6,521 nucleotides of DNA, taken from contig CAINTU010000108.1 in assembly GCA_903853515.1 (NCBI GenBank), positions 1 to 6,521 on the forward strand, given 5' to 3'. Under the pieces are notes generated by a model. That model worked only from the letters and a program-made list of their open reading frames with translations. It was not told the DNA's origin and did not search any database. The DNA is from an uncultured Micrococcales bacterium. GTDB taxonomy: Bacteria > Actinomycetota > Actinomycetes > Actinomycetales > Microbacteriaceae. The translations under genes were made by a program, and so were the position numbers. Below, piece after piece: positions 1 to 5,155 of this stretch. The stretch's first letter is position 1, and the number at the start of each line of letters is the position of its first letter.

Positions 1-2
1 GC

Positions 3-410
3 GCAAAGCTTGATCGTCAAGAAGTATTCGGCCCAGTGATTTCGGTCTATGGCTATTCGACTATCGACGAGGCTGTAGCCATGGCTAACGACACCGATTA
101 TGGCTTGAATGCCAGCGTGGTTGGCGATAAGCATCAAGCTGCCGCGGTGGCCCAACGCATCATGGCGGGCACAGTCAACGTCAACGAAGCTTTTAGGGCC
201 ACCTTCGCTTCGTTAGACACCCCAATGGGTGGCATGAAAGCTTCTGGCATGGGCCGTCGAAATGGCGTGAATGGCCTTCTCAAATACACCGATGTGCGAG
301 CAGTTGGTCTGCACAGAGGCCTACTTGAGTTCCCTAGCCGCGGCTCGCAATACAACCGCATGGCACCGCTTTTGAACCTGTTGTCGCGCATCATGCGCAG
401 GTTGCCTTAG
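3..410 (+). CDS. Succinate-semialdehyde dehydrogenase-like aldehyde dehydrogenase, C-terminal part
   Basis: The reading frame is open from the left edge to a TAG at 408-410, giving the last 135 residues of an NAD(P)-dependent aldehyde dehydrogenase. The family is usually about 450-530 residues, so the N-terminus, most of the cofactor domain and the catalytic Cys lie outside the window. Visible family signatures, in order, are E-V-F-G-P-V near the edge, D-Y-G-L-N-A-S-V, G-T-V-N-V-N-E-A, and P-M-G-G-M-K-A-S-G-M-G-R-R-N-G followed by L-K-Y-T-D. The P-M-G-G-M-x-x-S-G-x-G-R-R-x-G block and the extra basic tail of about 35 residues resemble actinobacterial GabD2-type succinic-semialdehyde dehydrogenases, which oxidise succinic semialdehyde to succinate. 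The family is firm; the substrate is inferred from this C-terminal similarity. The gene converges on tatB with 5 bp between stop codons and no recognisable terminator. Confidence 0.85.
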   Translation, partial: AKLDRQEVFGPVISVYGYSTIDEAVAMANDTDYGLNASVVGDKHQAAAVAQRIMAGTVNVNEAFRATFASLDTPMGGMKASGMGRRNGVNGLLKYTDVRAVGLHRGLLEFPSRGSQYNRMAPLLNLLSRIMRRLP

Positions 411-415
411 TTGAA

Positions 416-769
416 CTAGGTGGCCTCGTGATCGAAGGGCGCCTGCTCGCCTTCTTTTAGGCGCGGCTGCTCTTGCACAACAACTTGATTGAGGCTTTGA
501 ATCTCTTCGGCTTCGTCTGGCTCTAAAAGTGCCTCGCGAATGATTCTGCGAGGATCATATTGACGCGGATCAAGTTTGCGCCAGTCGAGGTCGTTATAGT
601 CTTCGCCAAGTTCGTCTTTCATCTGGCCTTGAGCATTATTGGCCATGCGGCGAAGCATCTTGATAAAGTTTGCGAATTGGCGCGCGTATTCGGGCAAGCG
701 CTCAGGGCCGAGCAAAACTGCGGCCAGCACTAGCAAAATCACCAGCTTTTCGCTGCTTAAACCAAACAC
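416..769 (-). CDS. tatB: Sec-independent protein translocase subunit TatB
   Basis: The 117-residue product has TatA/TatB-family architecture: a short N-terminal membrane helix (about residues 7-20), the L-L-G-P-E-R-L-P hinge (19-26), an amphipathic helix (about 27-45), then an acidic, probably disordered tail. The L-D-W-R-K-L-D-P-R-Q-Y-D-P-R-R-I-I-R-E-A-L segment at 61-81 is typical of actinobacterial TatB rather than TatA. TatB works with TatC to receive folded proteins with twin-arginine signals at the inner membrane. Here it stands alone, so tatA and tatC must be elsewhere. The start is GTG at 769, chosen because the family begins M-F-G-L. There is no Shine-Dalgarno at the usual distance, but TAGCCT lies 6 nt upstream, so the mRNA is probably leaderless. 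The gene is divergent from the O-methyltransferase and convergent with the dehydrogenase. Confidence 0.92.
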   Translation of the reverse strand: MFGLSSEKLVILLVLAAVLLGPERLPEYARQFANFIKMLRRMANNAQGQMKDELGEDYNDLDWRKLDPRQYDPRRIIREALLEPDEAEEIQSLNQVVVQEQPRLKEGEQAPFDHEAT

Positions 770-770
770 C

Positions 771-792
771 GGTTAAGGCTACTCGCTTAACC
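771..792. repeat. Inverted repeat over the tatB promoter
   Basis: Perfect 7-bp arms GGTTAAG (771-777) and CTTAACC (786-792) are separated by 8 bp. The repeat starts 2 bp upstream of the tatB start codon and covers the putative -10 box. It could be an operator, since its arm centres are about 15 bp apart. If transcription starts at 769 it cannot be an mRNA hairpin for tatB. It is not followed by a T-tract on either strand, so it is not a terminator. A chance occurrence is possible. Confidence 0.4.
776..781 (-). promoter_or_regulatory. Putative -10 box of tatB (TAGCCT), leaderless type
   Basis: On the minus strand TAGCCT is followed by 6 nt and then the GTG start of tatB. This fits the TANNNT-N5-8-start layout known for leaderless transcripts in actinobacteria, with transcription expected to begin at or next to the GTG. 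No clear -35 hexamer is seen. The box lies within the inverted repeat at 771-792. Confidence 0.5.
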
Positions 793-818
793 TTCGGGGT
801 TTGCGCCCAATCTAAAGA

Positions 819-824
819 TATGCT
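819..824 (+). promoter_or_regulatory. Possible -10 box of the O-methyltransferase (TATGCT)
   Basis: TATGCT lies 11 nt before the ATG at 836, so transcription would start only about 4-5 nt upstream of the gene. No Shine-Dalgarno is present between it and the ATG, and no good -35 is visible. The call is weaker than for the other genes because the spacing is longer. Confidence 0.3.
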
Positions 825-835
825 GGCAACAGATT

Positions 836-1465
836 ATGGTTGACAAGATTTCGAGCTGGAAGTTCAGCGAAGACTTCGCCCAAGAGAGCGAAGTAATTTT
901 GCGCGCCAGAGCAAGGGCTGCCGAGCTCGGCATCGAAAGCATAACTCCCAGCGTTGGCGCACAGCTTGCCTTGCTTGTTTCAATCGCCCAAGCCAAATCG
1001 GTTGTCGAAGTTGGCACGGGTGCCGGTGTCTCTGGCCTTTGGCTGCTCAGTGGCAACGACCATGTGGTTTTGGCAAGCATCGAGTCAGACATTGATGCTC
1101 ACAACATCGCCAAGGTTGCGTTCTCAGAAGCCAACGTGCCAGCCTCAAGGCTTCGCCTGATCAATGGCAAGTCACTCGAGGTGATGGCCAACCTTGCCGA
1201 CGCCGCATATGACCTGGTCTTGCTAGATGCTGACCTCGCCACTTTGCCCGAGCAGATTCACGAAGCTAGCCGGGTGCTACGCCCTGGCGGAGTGATCGCC
1301 ATAAGCCACGCCATGTGGCGCGACCGAGTGCCAGACCCCGCCATGCGCGATGACAACACCTCGGTTTATCGCGATGTGCTTCGCCGCTTTAGCGAATCAT
1401 CAGATTTTGTAGTCTCGTTGCTGCCAATCGGTGATGGCCTTTTGCTGGCAAGCCGTCGCGGCTGA
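836..1465 (+). CDS. SAM-dependent class I O-methyltransferase (Rv1220c-like)
   Basis: The 209-residue product has the Rossmann fold of class I SAM methyltransferases. The SAM-binding motif I is V-V-E-V-G-T-G-A-G-V-S-G at 57-68. An acidic residue for the SAM ribose is E83 in S-I-E-S-D. The L-L-D-A-D motif at 129-133 matches the metal-binding Asp region of catechol and caffeoyl-CoA-type O-methyltransferases. V-L-R-P-G-G-V-I is at 147-154, and the C-terminal strand L-L-P-I-G-D-G-L-L-L-A-S-R is at 195-207. The lysine that often follows D-A-D in this family is replaced by Leu. The real substrate is unknown for these actinobacterial proteins. ATG 836 is the only common start codon in frame after the stop at 788-790. 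No Shine-Dalgarno is visible. In Mycobacterium tuberculosis the homologous gene sits near sigE and tatB, so the position next to tatB is conserved context. Confidence 0.88.
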   Translation: MVDKISSWKFSEDFAQESEVILRARARAAELGIESITPSVGAQLALLVSIAQAKSVVEVGTGAGVSGLWLLSGNDHVVLASIESDIDAHNIAKVAFSEANVPASRLRLINGKSLEVMANLADAAYDLVLLDADLATLPEQIHEASRVLRPGGVIAISHAMWRDRVPDPAMRDDNTSVYRDVLRRFSESSDFVVSLLPIGDGLLLASRRG

Positions 1466-1483
1466 GTTCGCCCCCAAACTGCC

Positions 1484-1522
1484 GGTTAAAAAACTAAAGG
1501 CCATCCTTGAATGGATGACCTT
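1484..1522 (-). terminator. Rho-independent terminator of the DUF3117 gene
   Basis: A 10-bp stem with one C/A mismatch is formed by 1497-1506 and 1513-1522 around a 6-nt loop. Reading on the minus strand, the stem is followed by a T-rich tract (TTTAGTTTTTT, about 1486-1496). It begins 15 bp past the DUF3117 stop. On the plus strand the same stem lacks a T-tract, so it would be at best a weak stop for the convergent O-methyltransferase. Confidence 0.7.
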
Positions 1523-1537
1523 CGGTTCTAAAACTGC

Positions 1538-1711
1538 TTAGCGCTTTTTGATGCCGGCTAGCACCTTTTTGAGTGCATCGACTTCGTCGTCGTTAACCGA
1601 TATCACCAAACGGCCCCCGCCTTCGAGCGGAATTCGCAAAACGATTAGACCGCGAGGTTCGCGTTCTGCTTCCATCGGCCCGTCACCCGTGCGCGGCTTC
1701 ATTGCTGCCAT
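1538..1711 (-). CDS. DUF3117 family micro-protein
   Basis: The 57-residue protein begins M-A-A-M-K-P-R-T-G-D-G-P-M-E, the invariant start of the DUF3117 family (M. tuberculosis Rv1211 is a member of about 75 residues or less). Next come R-G-L-I-V-L-R-I-P-L-E-G-G-G-R-L-V-I (20-37), likely a beta-hairpin, and an acidic then basic helix (N-D-D-E-V-D-A-L-K-K-V-L, 40-51), ending K-K-R. The function is unknown. There is no signal peptide or membrane segment, so it is probably cytosolic. Unlike most neighbours it has a strong Shine-Dalgarno, AAGGAG, 7 nt before the ATG at 1711, plus its own promoter and terminator, so it is a single-gene unit. The family's usual E-G-R-G reads E-P-R-G here. Identity as a gene is firm; role is not known. 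Confidence 0.9.
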   Translation of the reverse strand: MAAMKPRTGDGPMEAEREPRGLIVLRIPLEGGGRLVISVNDDEVDALKKVLAGIKKR

Positions 1712-1718
1712 TATTTAG

Positions 1719-1724
1719 CTCCTT
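1719..1724 (-). promoter_or_regulatory. Strong Shine-Dalgarno of the DUF3117 gene (AAGGAG)
   Basis: AAGGAG on the minus strand lies 7 nt upstream of the ATG at 1711. It fixes the start of this very short gene and contrasts with the SD-less starts of most other genes here. Confidence 0.8.
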
Positions 1725-1732
1725 GAGACTTT

Positions 1733-1746
1733 GGCGCTAAAGCGCC
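1733..1746. repeat. 14-bp palindrome in the leader of the DUF3117 gene
   Basis: GGCGCT-AA-AGCGCC gives perfect 6-bp arms around a 2-bp centre. It lies between the predicted -10 (1755-1760) and the Shine-Dalgarno (1719-1724). If transcription starts near 1748 it would be the first structure of the mRNA. It could be a 5' stabilising hairpin or an operator just downstream of the promoter. Confidence 0.45.
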
Positions 1747-1754
1747 CTAATGCA

Positions 1755-1763
1755 ATTATCCCA
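1755..1763 (-). promoter_or_regulatory. Extended -10 promoter of the DUF3117 gene
   Basis: On the minus strand the sequence reads TGG-GATAAT, an extended -10 element (TGn then a 5/6 match to TATAAT). No good TTGACA-like -35 is found 16-18 bp further upstream, as is common for extended -10 promoters. The predicted start near 1748 gives a leader of about 37 nt that includes the 1733-1746 palindrome and the Shine-Dalgarno. Confidence 0.5.
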
Positions 1764-1852
1764 CAATTGAGAGTGTCGTTTTGGCGGTTTGCCAAGCTAA
1801 GCGCAACCTGCAGGTAACTATCTGGTGAACCCCATCGATAGCGGTTTTGGCC

Positions 1853-3070
1853 CTAGGGGGCTGGGTAATTCAAGGTTTGATAGGTGAAGCAGGCATAGAT
1901 CCAGACCAGTTGCAGCCCAACAGACAAACCCAAGAACTGCAACTGTTTGCGCCTGGCCCAACTCAAGAATTTGCGGGCTACTAGGCCGAAAACCACGAAA
2001 ATTGGCAACAACAACCGCATGGTCGAAGTTGTCGGAAAAAACACTGCCAACAAATAGGTGATGTAACCAACGACCCACAAATCGAGCTCTTCGCCCAAAG
2101 CTCGAAGGTGCTTTGACCTGATGAACCAATAGACGGCAATCACAAAGATCAGGCTGGCGAAAGGCCCGACCCAAGGGCCAAAATAGAGCGAACCGGCGTC
2201 GAAGAATGCCCTAAACGGTGTGAAGCCCTCATAGTCGGTGAGCGGCCTGCGCCAAGCAGTCTCGGTCAAAAGATAGGCATTCGCTCGGCCGGTATAAACG
2301 CCGGCAATATACGGCCACACCGCCGTCTCGGCTGCTGCAATCACTGCAAATAAACCTAAAGTCACGTGTTGATAAACGCTGTATTCATTTCGGCGGCGAA
2401 TCAACCGCAGCAACGAAATAAGTCCAGCGGCGAAGCCGATTGCAATCACACCGGGTCTAGTTAGCGACCATAGTGTTGCAGGAATAAGCGCCAAAAGATA
2501 TTGCCCACGCAAAAGATGCAACAGCGCCCAAGCTAAAAACACCAAACTTAGCGATTCGGCATAGCCCACCTGCAAAATAGGTGATGGCATCGAAATGCCT
2601 ATTAGCGCTACCGCCCAAAGCGCCTCAACGTTGCTGAATTTTTCGCGAATAACTTTGAATGCGAGAAGTGCAAAAACGAAACTAAAAATTGTTGCGCTGG
2701 CCGGGGCCAAAATTAGCCAAGGCAGGCCAGTCATCGTGGCTATGGCCCCAACGACGAATGGATATCCCGGAAAAAATGCCCAAGCATTCATCTGCACTAG
2801 GCCCTGCGCATCGGTCGGCAGAATCTTTGCATAACCCTGGGTCAGCGAAAACCCATGGTCGAAAATCTGTTGATAATAGAGGCAATCCCAGCTGTTGAAA
2901 TATTCGAGCAAATTATGCGCCATCGGAATATGAAAACTAAGCGACTGAAGCGGCATCGCAATCACAAAGAGCACGAGCGTGACAACACGAGTTGCCAGCC
3001 AAATGAGCAAAACGCGCGCCCACCAACTTTTGGGCAAGCGCGAACCAAAAGCGACTAAGCGCTCAACCAT
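1853..3070 (-). CDS. PIG-V-like integral membrane mannosyltransferase
   Basis: The 405-residue polytopic membrane protein has about 8-10 hydrophobic segments. The first is at about 18-40; others lie near 115-140, 150-187, 191-222, 235-255, 301-317, 332-347, 350-366 and 378-396. It carries PIG-V/GT-C signatures: S-W-D-x-x-Y-Y-x-x-I-x-x-x-G-F at 60-74 (D62 is the likely catalytic-type acidic residue in the first external loop), N-A-W-A-F-F-P-G-Y-P at 95-104, G-Y-A-E-S-L at 169-174 and S-L-T-R-P-G at 202-207. In eukaryotes PIG-V adds the second mannose to GPI from dolichol-P-mannose. Bacterial homologues probably use polyprenyl-P-mannose to build envelope glycolipids or glycans, but the acceptor is unknown. 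I chose ATG 3070, which has AAAGG upstream and overlaps the dapE stop by 16 bp. A TTG at 3091 would add seven residues. The overlap implies co-transcription and coupling with dapE. No clear terminator follows the TAG. Confidence 0.8.
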   Translation of the reverse strand: MVERLVAFGSRLPKSWWARVLLIWLATRVVTLVLFVIAMPLQSLSFHIPMAHNLLEYFNSWDCLYYQQIFDHGFSLTQGYAKILPTDAQGLVQMNAWAFFPGYPFVVGAIATMTGLPWLILAPASATIFSFVFALLAFKVIREKFSNVEALWAVALIGISMPSPILQVGYAESLSLVFLAWALLHLLRGQYLLALIPATLWSLTRPGVIAIGFAAGLISLLRLIRRRNEYSVYQHVTLGLFAVIAAAETAVWPYIAGVYTGRANAYLLTETAWRRPLTDYEGFTPFRAFFDAGSLYFGPWVGPFASLIFVIAVYWFIRSKHLRALGEELDLWVVGYITYLLAVFFPTTSTMRLLLPIFVVFGLVARKFLSWARRKQLQFLGLSVGLQLVWIYACFTYQTLNYPAP

Positions 3071-4134
3071 GCGCGAAGCGCCTTTTCGCAACTATAAATC
3101 TGTTCGACCGGCAGCGCCTCGTCGTCGGCGTGAGCCTTGTTTGGATCCCCTGGCCCAAAATTAACCGCTGGGATTCCAAGCGCGCTGAAGCGTGCCACGT
3201 CTGTCCAGCCGTATTTGGCAAAAGGTTCGGTGCCGGTTGCTTTAACAAAGGCTGCTGCCTCTGGCAGGTCAAGACCAGGGCGCGCGCCTTCGGCGAAGTC
3301 TGTGATTTTGATTTCGAAGCCAGCAAAAACATCGCGCAAATGCGCCTCTGCTTCGGCCGCGTTGCGGCTCGGCGCGAAACGATAGTTGACGGTAATCACG
3401 GCTAGGTCTGGAATAACGTTTGCGGCAATGCCAGAGTGCATCACAACGGCGTTAAGGCTTTCGCGATAGATCAGGCCGTCTACGGCAATCTCGGCAGGCA
3501 CATAGCCTGCAAGGATTTCGAGCGGTTTGAACGCTTTGTGCAGGGCGTTCTCGCCCATCCATGGTCTTGCACTGTGAGCTTTGACACCGCTGAGTGTGAT
3601 TTCGGCGCGCATGGTGCCATTGCAGCCGCCCTCGACACGCGCGCTCGATGGCTCGCACAGCACCGCAAACTCGGCCTCAAGCAACTCAGGGCGATTGCGG
3701 CTGAGACGGCCCAAACCATTCAACGCAGAATCGACTTCTTCGTGATCATAAAAAATCCAGGTGATATCAACATTTGACGCAGTGAGTTCGGCTGCAAGCT
3801 TGAGCTGCACTGCGACGCCGGCTTTCATATCGACCGTTCCGCGGCCCCACAAAATGCTTTGACCATCTTGCTCGATAAGTTTGGTCGGCAGATTGTCGGC
3901 AATTGGCACGGTGTCGATGTGGCCGGCAATCGCAACACGCTTAGCGCGGCCAAGGTTGGTTCTTGCGACAATCGCATCTGCATCACGAATAACTTCGAGG
4001 TGCGCAAAATCTCGCAGCGTGGTTTCAATCACATCGGCAAGGGCTTTTTCGTTGCCAGAGACCGACTCGATGTCACACAAAACTCGAGTTAGGTCGACCA
4101 GATCGGCTTGAAGATTCAGTTTCGTTGCAGGCAC
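3055..4134 (-). CDS. dapE: Succinyl-diaminopimelate desuccinylase
   Basis: This 359-residue M20-family zinc amidohydrolase should hydrolyse N-succinyl-LL-2,6-diaminopimelate to succinate and LL-diaminopimelate in the cytosol, on the path to lysine and peptidoglycan. Metal and catalytic residues are intact: H72 and D74 in A-G-H-I-D-T-V-P, D102 in W-G-R-G-T-V-D-M-K-A-G, E132 (general base) and E133 in Y-D-H-E-E-V, E161 in C-E-P-S, and H335 in N-K-A-H-A-D-D-E. The dimerisation/lid domain (about 176-290) includes G-V-K-A-H-S-A-R-P-W-M-G-E-N-A. The M20 family also contains ArgE and other deacylases, but the divergent dapD neighbour supports DapE. GTG 4134 is chosen because an in-frame TAG lies only four codons upstream. 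It has no Shine-Dalgarno, and a TAGGCT box lies 6 nt upstream, so it is probably leaderless. The 3' end overlaps the mannosyltransferase start. Confidence 0.93.
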   Translation of the reverse strand: MPATKLNLQADLVDLTRVLCDIESVSGNEKALADVIETTLRDFAHLEVIRDADAIVARTNLGRAKRVAIAGHIDTVPIADNLPTKLIEQDGQSILWGRGTVDMKAGVAVQLKLAAELTASNVDITWIFYDHEEVDSALNGLGRLSRNRPELLEAEFAVLCEPSSARVEGGCNGTMRAEITLSGVKAHSARPWMGENALHKAFKPLEILAGYVPAEIAVDGLIYRESLNAVVMHSGIAANVIPDLAVITVNYRFAPSRNAAEAEAHLRDVFAGFEIKITDFAEGARPGLDLPEAAAFVKATGTEPFAKYGWTDVARFSALGIPAVNFGPGDPNKAHADDEALPVEQIYSCEKALRAWLSA

Positions 4135-4140
4135 AATACG

Positions 4141-4146
4141 AGCCTA
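4141..4146 (-). promoter_or_regulatory. Putative -10 box of dapE (TAGGCT), leaderless type
   Basis: TAGGCT on the minus strand is followed by 6 nt and the GTG at 4134, the same geometry as tatB and thiL. No clear -35 was found. It lies only 4 bp from the opposing dapD box. Confidence 0.5.
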
Positions 4147-4150
4147 CTTG

Positions 4151-4156
4151 TAACCT
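4151..4156 (+). promoter_or_regulatory. Putative -10 box of dapD (TAACCT), leaderless type
   Basis: TAACCT lies 8 nt before the ATG at 4165, placing transcription initiation at or just before that A. The nearby ATG at 4159 would be only 2 nt from the box and so would probably not be transcribed. TTGCAG at 4125-4130 is a possible but distant (20-bp spacer) -35. Confidence 0.45.
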
Positions 4157-4164
4157 TGATGTTG

Positions 4165-5121
4165 ATGACTAACACTGCGTATTTGAACGAATCGGCTTGG
4201 GGCCACGGCCTTGCCACGATCGCGTCTGACGGCACGATTTTAGACACCTGGTATGTAAACCCTCAGCTTGGTGCCGCACCAAAGAGTGATGCCGTTTATA
4301 TCGTGCCTAAAGAACTCGATGCGCTGGTAGGTCATGATGCCCGCCGCAACGTTGAGCTCAAGGTTGTGCGCACCGAAATCGACCTGAGTGCACCCGTCGC
4401 TTCTACGCCTGACGCCTATTTGCGCCTGCATCTGCTCTCGCACCTTTTGGTGAAACCCAACACCATTAACTTGGATTCGTTGATGGCCCACCTGCCTATC
4501 GTGGCGTTCTCGTCGATCGGCCCAATTCACGTTGACGACTATCAACGATTGTTGCCGCAGCTAACTCGTTCCGGCGTTAGCGTGCATTCGATCGACAAAT
4601 TTGGGCGCTTGGTTGACTATGTTGTGCCAAAAGGCGTTCGCATAGCCGACGCCAATCGCGTGCGCCTCGGTGCTCACCTGTCACCAGGCACAACAATCAT
4701 GCACGAAGGTTTTGTGAACTTTAACGCCGGCACATTAGGCGTTGCCATGGTCGAAGGCCGCATCGCTCAGGGTGTCATAGTCGGCGATGGCAGCGACATT
4801 GGTGGCGGTGCTTCAATTATGGGCACGCTCTCGGGCGGCGGTCGTGAACGAGTGCGAATTGGGGCTCGCGCCCTGCTAGGTGCGAATGCAGGCGTTGGCA
4901 TCTCGATTGGCGATGACTGCGTTGTCGAAGCTGGGCTATATGTGACCGCCGGCACCAAGGTGACGTTGATCGGTGACGAAGAGCGCGTTGTGAAAGCCGT
5001 TGAACTAAGCGGCCTGCCAAATCTGCTATTCAGGCGCAACTCGACTAACGGCCGAGTTGAAGTTTTGCATCGTGAAGGCGCAGGCATTGTGCTTAACGCA
5101 GCACTCCATACTGGCAAATAG
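4165..5121 (+). CDS. dapD: 2,3,4,5-tetrahydropyridine-2,6-dicarboxylate N-succinyltransferase
   Basis: DapD transfers succinyl from succinyl-CoA to tetrahydrodipicolinate in the succinylase branch of lysine/diaminopimelate synthesis. The 318-residue length matches the actinobacterial type (about 317) rather than the shorter proteobacterial one. The N-terminal domain opens A-W-G-H-G-L-A-T-I-A-S-D-G-T-I-L-D-T-W (11-29). A left-handed beta-helix of hexapeptide repeats (about 155-265) contains N-F-N-A-G-T-L-G-V-A-M-V-E-G-R-I; E197 there corresponds to the catalytic Glu of the M. tuberculosis enzyme. D-G-S-D-I-G-G-G-A-S-I-M-G-T-L-S-G-G-G (208-226) is the other strong signature. The active enzyme is a trimer. 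ATG 4165 fits the family N-terminus and the upstream -10; ATG 4159 would add two residues, and a TTG at 4108 would overlap dapE and is unlikely. The gene is divergent from dapE and ends inside a 17-bp direct repeat. Confidence 0.95.
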   Translation: MTNTAYLNESAWGHGLATIASDGTILDTWYVNPQLGAAPKSDAVYIVPKELDALVGHDARRNVELKVVRTEIDLSAPVASTPDAYLRLHLLSHLLVKPNTINLDSLMAHLPIVAFSSIGPIHVDDYQRLLPQLTRSGVSVHSIDKFGRLVDYVVPKGVRIADANRVRLGAHLSPGTTIMHEGFVNFNAGTLGVAMVEGRIAQGVIVGDGSDIGGGASIMGTLSGGGRERVRIGARALLGANAGVGISIGDDCVVEAGLYVTAGTKVTLIGDEERVVKAVELSGLPNLLFRRNSTNGRVEVLHREGAGIVLNAALHTGK

Positions 5122-5155
5122 TTTTAGGTAAACAGTTTCTGGCAAATAGTTTTAG
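5111..5155. repeat. 17-bp direct repeat at the dapD/thiL junction
   Basis: CTGGCAAATAGTTTTAG occurs exactly at 5111-5127 and again at 5139-5155, a 28-bp period. Copy 1 contains the dapD stop (TAG 5119-5121). Copy 2 contains the thiL stop (TAA on the minus strand, 5152-5154). It looks like a short tandem duplication of the dapD 3' end in the 30-bp convergent gap. No convincing terminator hairpin with a T-tract is visible here. Confidence 0.85.

Noticed and set aside
401..420. Near-palindrome at the dehydrogenase/tatB junction
   Set aside because: Its arms nearly touch, leaving no workable loop, and it has no T-tract, so it cannot be called a bidirectional terminator.
1781..1795. Small hairpin TTGGC-N5-GCCAA upstream of the DUF3117 promoter
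   Set aside because: Only 5 bp of stem and no T-tract on the minus strand, so not convincing as the mannosyltransferase terminator.
1806..1815. Perfect 10-bp palindrome ACCTGCAGGT after the mannosyltransferase
   Set aside because: Too short and without a T-tract, so not supportable as a terminator; no second copy in the window to suggest an operator.
1818..2174. Alternative 118-codon minus-strand frame overlapping the mannosyltransferase end
   Set aside because: It is a shifted frame of a gene with clear membrane-protein features; it has no recognisable domain.
3436..3777. Open frame of 113 codons on the plus strand inside dapE
   Set aside because: Antisense to the conserved core of dapE and without family features; the same applies to the other plus-strand frames over dapE and the mannosyltransferase.
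4108..4164. Longer dapD starting at TTG 4108
   Set aside because: It would overlap the dapE coding start, lacks a ribosome binding site, and adds residues absent from the family; the putative promoter lies downstream of it.
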